DNA from: Tannerellaceae bacterium | GTDB lineage: Bacteria; Bacteroidota; Bacteroidia; Bacteroidales; Tannerellaceae | Assembly: GCA_031273385.1 (NCBI GenBank) | Contig: JAISRY010000045.1 | Coordinates: forward strand, 1-11,043 | Direction of reading: 5' to 3' | DNA: 11,043 nt | Shown: piece after piece, positions 5,625-11,043 of the stretch | How the letters are laid out: each line of letters opens with the position of its first letter | How positions within the stretch are numbered: the first letter of the stretch is position 1 | The notes under the pieces: model-generated | Told to the model about the DNA's origin: nothing | The model's database searches: none | The model's input: only the letters and a program-made list of their open reading frames with translations | Translations under genes and position numbers: made by a program

Positions 5625-8090
5625 ATGAAAACTAAAACAGGAATATTCAGTCAGGAATCATACGATGATTTAGATGACAATTTGGGTATTGTCATGCCGA
5701 TACTAACGGAGTGTGACGTTGATGAAGACTTTACGGAGGGTATGGAAAAGATGGGGGCCGTGGCCACGGTGCCTATCCTCCCTTTGCGCAATATGGTGCT
5801 TTTCCCCGGCGTGGCCATGCCGGTGATGATCGGACGGTCCAAATCCATGCGCCTGGTCAAGGAGGCCTTGAAAACAAAGGCGCTGATCGGGGCGATCTGC
5901 CAGAAAGAGATGAATACGGAAGACCCGCTGCTGGACGACCTGTATTCGATCGGCGTCATCGCCGAAGTCGTCCGGATGTTGGAAATGCCGGATGGGACGA
6001 CCACCGTTATCCTGCAAGGGAAGAAACGCTTCGAGCTGAAATGCCTGACACAGATAGAGCCTTTCCTCATAGGGAAAGTCGCGCTCCTTGAAGATACGAT
6101 CCCGGATAAGAGAGACCGGGAGTTTGAGGCGCAGGTATCCACCATTAAGGATTTGACGATCAAAATGATCAGTTCGATCGCCGAGCCGCCCCGCGACCTG
6201 ATCTTTGCGATAAAGAACAACAAAAACGTCCTCTATCTCGTCAACTTCTCAAGCAGCAATATCCCCTGCGCAGCGTCGGAGAAACAGGAGCTTCTCCTGA
6301 TCGGCCACCTGAAAGACCGCGCCTACCGCCTGCTCATTATCCTGAACCGCGAATACCAGCTGATCGAGTTGAAGAACTCCATACAGATGAAAACGCACGA
6401 AGATATCAACCAGCAGCAGAAAGAGTACTTCCTCCAACAGCAGATCAAGACCATACAGGAGGAGCTGGGCGGAAATATCAACGAACTGGAGATAAAGGAG
6501 CTTCGCGGAAAGGCGATGAAAAAGAAATGGCCGCGCACCGTTGCCGAAGCGTTTGAGAAAGAGCTTCGCAAACTGGAACGCCTGCATCCCCAGTCGCCCG
6601 ATTTCTCCATACAGACGCAATATGTACAAAGCATCGTCAATCTGCCCTGGCAGCAATACAGCAAGGATAATTTCAACCTCCCGCACGCACAACGTATCCT
6701 CGACCGCGACCATTACGGACTGGAAAAGGTCAAGGAGCGCATCATCGAACACCTGGCCGTCCTGAAATTAAAGGGGGATATGAAGTCGCCGATCATCTGC
6801 CTTTACGGGCCTCCCGGCGTGGGGAAGACCTCGTTGGGCAAGTCCGTCGCCGAAGCGTTGAACCGGAAATATGTCAGGATATCCCTGGGCGGGCTGCATG
6901 ATGAAGCGGAGATCAGGGGGCACCGGCGTACCTATATCGGCGCCATGTCGGGGCGTATTATCCAAAACATTCAGAAAGCCGGGACGTCCAACCCGGTATT
7001 TATCCTGGACGAGATAGACAAAGTCACCAACGACTTTAAGGGAGACCCGGCTTCCGCCCTGCTTGAAGTCCTCGACCCGGAGCAAAACAACGCTTTCCAC
7101 GACAACTACCTGGATATCGACTACGACCTGAGCAAAGTCCTTTTCATCGCGACGGCCAACAACCTCAACACCATCTCCCAGCCCCTGCTCGACCGCATGG
7201 AGCTGATCGAAGTCAGCGGCTATATCATGGAAGAAAAGATACAGATCGCCGCCAAACATCTTGTCCCCAAACAGATGGAAGCACACGGGCTTCCGAAAGG
7301 GAAAATCAGGTTTCAAAAGAAGACCCTGCAGGATATAGTCAACCATTACACCCGCGAAAGCGGCGTCCGCGAACTGGATAAGAAGATCGCAAAGATTATG
7401 CGCAAGCTGGCGCGGAAGATCGCGTCGGACGAACCGGTTCCCCCCGTTATCAAGCCGGAAGACCTGTACGGCTATTTAGGCGCGGTGCCGTATACGCTGG
7501 ATAAATACCAGGGGAACGACTATGCCGGAGTGGTCACGGGGCTGGCATGGACGGCGGTCGGCGGTGAGATCCTTTTCGTCGAATCCAGCCTGAGCCGTGG
7601 GAAGAGTTCGAAGCTGACCCTGACCGGCAACCTGGGGGACGTCATGAAAGAGTCCGCCATCCTGGCGCTTGAGTATATCCATTCGCACGCCTCCCTGTTC
7701 GAGATCAACGAAGAGATGTTTGAGCAGTGGAACGTACATGTCCACGTCCCCGAAGGCGCCATCCCGAAAGACGGGCCGAGTGCGGGCATAACGATGGTCA
7801 CTTCCCTGGTGTCGGCGTTTACGCAACGGAAAGTAAAGCGGGACATCGCCATGACGGGAGAGATTACGCTGCGGGGAAAAGTGCTGCCCGTAGGAGGGAT
7901 CAAGGAAAAGATTCTGGCGGCGAAGCGTGCCGGTATAAAAGAACTGGTTCTCTGTAAGGAGAACCAGAAAGATATCCATGAAATCAAGCCCGACTACTTA
8001 AACGGGCTGACATTCCATTATGTCGACGATATCCGCGAAGTGGTTGAATTTGCTTTGCTGAAAGAGAAAGTCGACCATCCTCTTTTTTAA
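5625..8090 (+). CDS. lon: ATP-dependent Lon protease
   Basis: Lon is a cytoplasmic hexameric AAA+ serine protease that degrades misfolded and selected regulatory proteins. The 821-residue product has the full order of domains. An acidic N-terminal extension (1-48), common in Bacteroidota Lon as far as I recall, precedes the substrate-binding LAN domain beginning [14 protein letters not shown] (about 49). A helical linker includes [21 protein letters not shown] near residue 265. The AAA+ domain has Walker A GPPGVGKT (395-402) and Walker B FILDEID with Asp462/Glu463. The C-terminal protease domain contains PKDGPSAG with catalytic Ser719, and Lys762 in GGIKEK completes the Ser-Lys dyad, 43 residues on as in E. 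coli Lon. Nothing is missing. The start at 5625 has an A-rich leader (AAAAGAAACAG) and no strong Shine-Dalgarno site, normal for the phylum. It is transcribed alone and ends facing ahpF. Confidence 0.97.
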   Translation: MKTKTGIFSQESYDDLDDNLGIVMPILTECDVDEDFTEGMEKMGAVATVPILPLRNMVLFPGVAMPVMIGRSKSMRLVKEALKTKALIGAICQKEMNTEDPLLDDLYSIGVIAEVVRMLEMPDGTTTVILQGKKRFELKCLTQIEPFLIGKVALLEDTIPDKRDREFEAQVSTIKDLTIKMISSIAEPPRDLIFAIKNNKNVLYLVNFSSSNIPCAASEKQELLLIGHLKDRAYRLLIILNREYQLIELKNSIQMKTHEDINQQQKEYFLQQQIKTIQEELGGNINELEIKELRGKAMKKKWPRTVAEAFEKELRKLERLHPQSPDFSIQTQYVQSIVNLPWQQYSKDNFNLPHAQRILDRDHYGLEKVKERIIEHLAVLKLKGDMKSPIICLYGPPGVGKTSLGKSVAEALNRKYVRISLGGLHDEAEIRGHRRTYIGAMSGRIIQNIQKAGTSNPVFILDEIDKVTNDFKGDPASALLEVLDPEQNNAFHDNYLDIDYDLSKVLFIATANNLNTISQPLLDRMELIEVSGYIMEEKIQIAAKHLVPKQMEAHGLPKGKIRFQKKTLQDIVNHYTRESGVRELDKKIAKIMRKLARKIASDEPVPPVIKPEDLYGYLGAVPYTLDKYQGNDYAGVVTGLAWTAVGGEILFVESSLSRGKSSKLTLTGNLGDVMKESAILALEYIHSHASLFEINEEMFEQWNVHVHVPEGAIPKDGPSAGITMVTSLVSAFTQRKVKRDIAMTGEITLRGKVLPVGGIKEKILAAKRAGIKELVLCKENQKDIHEIKPDYLNGLTFHYVDDIREVVEFALLKEKVDHPLF

Positions 8091-8099
8091 TCAAAAGGG

Positions 8100-8187
8100 T
8101 GCATCCTCTTTCGGAAGAGTATGCATACTTTTTCGGAAAAGGATGCATACTCTTCCAGGAAAGGATGCATCCTCTTCCAGGAAATGT
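8100..8187. repeat. Four tandem 22-bp palindromic units between lon and ahpF
   Basis: Units start at 8100, 8122, 8144 and 8166, each exactly 22 bp and each beginning TGCAT. Every unit contains a C/T-rich then G/A-rich half that can pair, for example CTCTT-TCGG-AAGAG in the first. ATGCAT recurs at each inner junction (8121-8126, 8143-8148, 8165-8170), a spacing of about two helical turns. Units differ by a few bases, with changes on both sides of the stem. The array fills almost the whole 105-bp gap between two converging stop codons, so on either strand the RNA could form successive hairpins. Long T runs are absent, so standard intrinsic termination is not clearly supported. Confidence 0.85.
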
Positions 8188-8195
8188 GAGGCCGG

Positions 8196-9746
8196 TCAAA
8201 ACGCCCCGCGCATACGGTCTTCAAAAGCCGACAGGGCAGCCTTTGCGCCCTCGCCCATGGAGATGATGATCTGTTTGTAGGGGACGGTGGTCACGTCGCC
8301 GGCGGCATAAATGCCAGGCTGACTGGTGCGGCAGTGCGTGTCGGTCTCGATTTCCCCGATACGGTTCACGTTGACCGTTTCTTTGAAAGCGCCGCTGTTG
8401 GCCGTCAGTCCGATCTGGATAAAGATGCCGTCCAGTTCGACTACGCGCTCTTCGCCACTCTTGCGATCCTTGACGCGGATAGCGGTGACCTTTTCGCCGT
8501 TGCCAATGACTTCCAGCGTCTGTGAAGACGTAAAGATCTCTATATTCGACTGCTGCCGGGCTTTTTCCTGTAAGACGCTATCGGCTTTCAATTCATCCAG
8601 AAATTCCAATACCGTGACTTTCGAACAGATCCCCGAAAGGTCGATCGCCGCTTCGATACCGGAGTTCCCCCCGCCGACGACGGCGACATGCTTTCCTTTA
8701 TAAAAGGGGCCGTCGCAATGCGGACAAAAGGCGACGCCCCGTCCGATATACTCCGCTTCGCCCGGCACGTTCAGCCTGCGCCAACTCGCTCCGGTAGCAA
8801 TAATCAGCAACGGTGCGACAAAGGTCTCCCCTCCGCTCACCGAAACATGCTTCTCCTTTCCCACCACCTCCACTTTCTCTACGCGACGGTGTTCCAGCAC
8901 GTCGATGGCGTAGCATTGGACATGCGCTTTCAGGTCGGCGGCCAACCGCTCGCCTGTCGTATGGGGGACGGATATCAGGTTTTCGATCCCTACCGTTTCT
9001 TTCACCTGCCCCCCTACCCTTTCGGCCAAAAGAGCGACTTTCAACCCTTTCCGTGCGGAATAGATGGCTGCCGAACAGCCCGAAGGCCCTCCTCCGGCAA
9101 CGATCAGGTCATAGTTCTTTACCGTATGAACCGCCTGCGTAGCGTCTATCCCGTAATGGGCTTCCAGTTTCTCCAGCAACTCCCCGAAACCGGCTTTCCC
9201 TACGTGCAACAGTTTGTCGCCGGCAAAGACCGAGGGGACGGCTTGTATCTTCAATGCTTCCGTTTCATCCTGACAGACCGCACCGTCCACCGCCTCGTGG
9301 CGGATATGCCCGTTCAGCAACGCCATGAGGTTGAGGGACTGTACGACGTCGGGACAATTGGTACAGGTAAGGGAAAGATACGTCGTCAGGCGTATCTCTC
9401 CTTTCAAAGCCTTGACCCTGTTGCAGATGCTCTCGTCGGGGATGTTCTTCCCCTTGCCGTCGGCGTTGAGGATCGCCAGCAGCAGGGAACTGAACTCATG
9501 CCCGGATGGGACGCCCCGGAAACTGATTCCGGTAGCTTCCCCGTTCCTGAGCAGGGCGAATCCGGGATATTTCCCTTCATTCACCCTTACAGTGATCTTG
9601 TCTGACGTGGCGGCAACGTCGTTCAGCAATTGGAGTAACTCCTCCCTGCCCTCATGCCGGGGCGGGGAGGTGATATCCAATACGTAGTCTGCTGCCAATC
9701 CGGAGAAAAGGCTTCGAACTTGATCTTTTAATGTGGAGTCCAACAT
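8196..9746 (-). CDS. ahpF: Alkyl hydroperoxide reductase subunit F (AhpC reductase)
   Basis: AhpF passes electrons from NADH through FAD and two disulfide centres to AhpC, which reduces hydrogen peroxide and organic peroxides. The 516 residues match the family length of about 520. The N-terminal double thioredoxin-like domain holds the CTNC centre (Cys128/Cys131) that reduces AhpC. The thioredoxin-reductase-like part starts near 211 with the FAD motif GGGPSG (218-223), then the redox pair CPHC (Cys341/Cys344) and the NAD(P)H-binding motif GGGNSG (358-363), and ends in GIYAAGDVTT-type FAD contacts. The spacing of both cysteine pairs is close to that in E. coli AhpF. Its ATG directly follows the ahpC stop (TAA-ATG, no gap), so translation is probably coupled. 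It ends facing lon across the 22-bp array. Confidence 0.96.
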   Translation of the reverse strand: MLDSTLKDQVRSLFSGLAADYVLDITSPPRHEGREELLQLLNDVAATSDKITVRVNEGKYPGFALLRNGEATGISFRGVPSGHEFSSLLLAILNADGKGKNIPDESICNRVKALKGEIRLTTYLSLTCTNCPDVVQSLNLMALLNGHIRHEAVDGAVCQDETEALKIQAVPSVFAGDKLLHVGKAGFGELLEKLEAHYGIDATQAVHTVKNYDLIVAGGGPSGCSAAIYSARKGLKVALLAERVGGQVKETVGIENLISVPHTTGERLAADLKAHVQCYAIDVLEHRRVEKVEVVGKEKHVSVSGGETFVAPLLIIATGASWRRLNVPGEAEYIGRGVAFCPHCDGPFYKGKHVAVVGGGNSGIEAAIDLSGICSKVTVLEFLDELKADSVLQEKARQQSNIEIFTSSQTLEVIGNGEKVTAIRVKDRKSGEERVVELDGIFIQIGLTANSGAFKETVNVNRIGEIETDTHCRTSQPGIYAAGDVTTVPYKQIIISMGEGAKAALSAFEDRMRGAF

Positions 9747-10313
9747 TTAGATTTTCCCTACTAAATCAATACTCGGCTTCAAAGTGGCATCGCCTTTTTT
9801 CCATTTAGCCGGGCATACCTCATTGGGGTGTGCGGCCACGAATTGTGCGGCTTCTACTTTTCTCAACAACTCGTCGGCGTTCCGTCCGATACCGTTGTCG
9901 TGTATTTCGGTAATTTTGATTTTCCCTTCCGGGTTGACAAGGAACGTGCCGCGATAGGCCAGCCCGTCTTCTTCAATCAATACGCCGAATGCGCGGCACA
10001 GCGCCCCTGTGGGATCGGCCAGCATCGGATAGTTGATTTTACGGATCGTTTCGGAAGCGTCATGCCACGCCTTGTGTACAAAATGAGTATCCGTACTCAC
10101 GGAGTATACCTCTACGCCCAATTCCTGGAATTTGGCATACTTGTTCGCCATATCTTCCAATTCGGTGGGGCAGACAAACGTAAAGTCGGCCGGATAGAAA
10201 AAGAAAATAGCCCATTTCCCTGATAGATCGTTGTTGCTTACAGTCTTGAAAGCGCCTTTGTGATACGCCTGAACTTTAAATTCGGGCAATTGTGCATTAA
10301 TAATCGGTTGCAT
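9747..10313 (-). CDS. ahpC: Alkyl hydroperoxide reductase subunit C (peroxiredoxin)
   Basis: AhpC is a typical two-cysteine peroxiredoxin of the AhpC/Prx1 class that reduces hydrogen peroxide, alkyl peroxides and probably peroxynitrite in the cytoplasm, and is recycled by AhpF. The 188-residue length is standard. The peroxidatic Cys48 lies in FYPADFTFVCPTE and the resolving Cys167 in the C-terminal HPNEVCPAKW. Arg121 in AYRGTF is the expected active-site arginine. GIGRN (141-145) occupies the place of the GGLG loop associated with sensitivity to overoxidation. One extra cysteine, Cys106, lies in ALCRAFGV. It is the first gene of an ahpC-ahpF pair with a good promoter just upstream. Peroxide-responsive control, as by OxyR in other Bacteroides, is likely but I cannot place an operator. 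Confidence 0.97.
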   Translation of the reverse strand: MQPIINAQLPEFKVQAYHKGAFKTVSNNDLSGKWAIFFFYPADFTFVCPTELEDMANKYAKFQELGVEVYSVSTDTHFVHKAWHDASETIRKINYPMLADPTGALCRAFGVLIEEDGLAYRGTFLVNPEGKIKITEIHDNGIGRNADELLRKVEAAQFVAAHPNEVCPAKWKKGDATLKPSIDLVGKI

Positions 10314-10352
10314 ACCATTTTGTTTTTAAGTAAATAAATCGTTTATCATGGG

Positions 10353-10383
10353 CAAATGTAGTCGCTTTATACGGCCTTTCCAA
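10353..10383 (-). promoter_or_regulatory. Promoter of ahpCF (TTGG-N19-TACATTTG)
   Basis: On the minus strand a -33-like TTGG (10383-10380) is followed after 19 bp by TACATTTG (10360-10353), matching the Bacteroidota layout TTTG-N19-21-TAnnTTTG with one mismatch in the -33 box. Transcription would start near 10347, leaving a leader of about 33 nt before the ahpC ATG. The imperfect -33 box would suit a promoter that needs an activator. Confidence 0.6.
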
Positions 10384-10423
10384 TCCAATATCTCTATCCT
10401 TGCATAGACAAAATCTATAATAA

Positions 10424-11041
10424 TTACCGTATGTAGAAGTCCAGTAGTTTCCGTTCGCCGATATACCCTTGCAGGTGGTCGTCTCGCTGCACCGCCCCGA
10501 CGCCGGCAGGCGTACCGGTATAGATCAGGTCGCCCATCTTCAATGTGAAAAAGCGGCTGGCGTAGGCCACTATCCGGTCGACGGCAAAAAGCATATCCGC
10601 CGTATTGCCCTCCTGAACCCTCTTTCCGTTTATATCCAGGTGGAAAGGAATCCCCTGGATATTCCCGCCCGCATCATCGAGGGAGATAAACGACCCGATG
10701 GCCGCCGAATGGTCAAACGCTTTGCTGACCTCCCACGGCAACCCTTGCGCCCGCAACCGGCTCTGCGTGTCACGCGCAGTAAAATCAATCCCCACCGTCA
10801 CTTCATTATAATACCGCGCCGCAAAACGCTCGGCAATATGCCTCCCCAAGCGGTTGATCTTAACGACGACCTCCGTTTCGTAATGAATCTCCGACGGAAA
10901 GTCGGGAATAAAAAACGGCTTCCCGTCCTTCAACAACGCCGTGTCGGGCTTCATAAAAAGCGCCGGCTCCGGCAATTCGATCTCGTGATGCAGCTCCCTG
11001 TTGTGAGCCTGATAATTCATCCCTACGGCAATAATCTTCAT
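10424..11041 (-). CDS. Fumarylacetoacetate hydrolase-family protein (acylpyruvase/oxaloacetate tautomerase-like)
   Basis: The 205-residue product is a complete single-domain FAH-fold protein close in size to YcgM/FAHD1-type enzymes, which act on acylpyruvates or oxaloacetate (hydrolysis, decarboxylation or tautomerisation) with a divalent metal. The start MKIIAVGMNY is the typical N-terminus. The metal ligands are visible as Glu55 and Glu57 in HYETEV and Asp86 in GIDFTARD. Lys107 in SKAFDHS and the TGTPAGVG loop (175-182) complete the usual active site. The exact substrate cannot be read from sequence. The ATG lies two bases inside the right edge of the window, so its promoter and any upstream partner are not visible. 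About 110 bp containing the ahpC promoter separates it from ahpC, so it is probably a different transcription unit. Confidence 0.9.
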   Translation of the reverse strand: MKIIAVGMNYQAHNRELHHEIELPEPALFMKPDTALLKDGKPFFIPDFPSEIHYETEVVVKINRLGRHIAERFAARYYNEVTVGIDFTARDTQSRLRAQGLPWEVSKAFDHSAAIGSFISLDDAGGNIQGIPFHLDINGKRVQEGNTADMLFAVDRIVAYASRFFTLKMGDLIYTGTPAGVGAVQRDDHLQGYIGERKLLDFYIR

Positions 11042-11043
11042 TT

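Noticed and set aside
8100..8187. Possible CRISPR array
   Set aside because: The 22-bp units are contiguous with no unique spacers, and no cas gene is in the window.
8688..9605. Long + strand frame of 305 codons opposite ahpF
   Set aside because: It is a shadow of ahpF, whose redox and nucleotide-binding motifs leave no doubt about the coding strand.
10404..10418. Terminator hairpin after the FAH-family gene
   Set aside because: ATAGA and TCTAT form only a 5-bp AT-rich stem with no T run after it.

Overview
The window looks like part of a chromosome from a Bacteroidota bacterium, most likely order Bacteroidales and possibly close to Parabacteroides/Tannerellaceae. Four things support this. 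The gene run dUTPase, TPR protein, DUF4292 lipoprotein, EnvC-like protein is a familiar Bacteroidales arrangement. Gene starts lack strong Shine-Dalgarno sites and have A-rich leaders. Promoter-like TAnnTTTG (-7) elements lie upstream of several genes. The left end carries short palindromic repeats of a kind common in these genomes. The genus is an inference; no rRNA or marker gene here settles it.

Layout. Positions 1-861 hold no convincing gene. They contain an (AT)10 microsatellite, a large composite inverted repeat (321-501), a short dispersed-repeat-like motif (531-546), a perfect 28-bp palindrome (566-593), a TTCACC repeat cluster (659-737) and T-rich DNA. A short + strand gene (862-1173) encodes an apparently shortened AIM24-family protein. 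It converges on a four-gene minus-strand operon read from 5525 down to 1200: dut, a secreted TPR protein, a DUF4292 lipoprotein and an EnvC-like activator with a catalytically dead LytM domain. The junctions are 3 nt, a 4-nt ATGA overlap and 7 nt. Divergent from dut is lon (5625-8090). Between the convergent ends of lon and ahpF lies an 88-bp array of four 22-bp units. On the minus strand ahpC and ahpF directly abut and have a recognisable promoter upstream of ahpC. Last comes a complete fumarylacetoacetate hydrolase-family gene (10424-11041), also on the minus strand.

How the genes work together. AhpC and AhpF form a complete NADH-dependent peroxide-reducing pair with all expected redox cysteines. 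Lon handles cytoplasmic protein quality control. Dut keeps uracil out of DNA. The three genes after dut encode exported proteins probably concerned with the envelope: a TPR scaffold, a lipoprotein with possible LolB-like fold, and a probable amidase activator.

The genes are mostly housekeeping, and I do not see a new defence, mobile or biosynthetic system. The parts most worth a second look are non-coding: the repeat patch at the left end and the 22-bp array between lon and ahpF. The shortened AIM24-like gene is also of interest.
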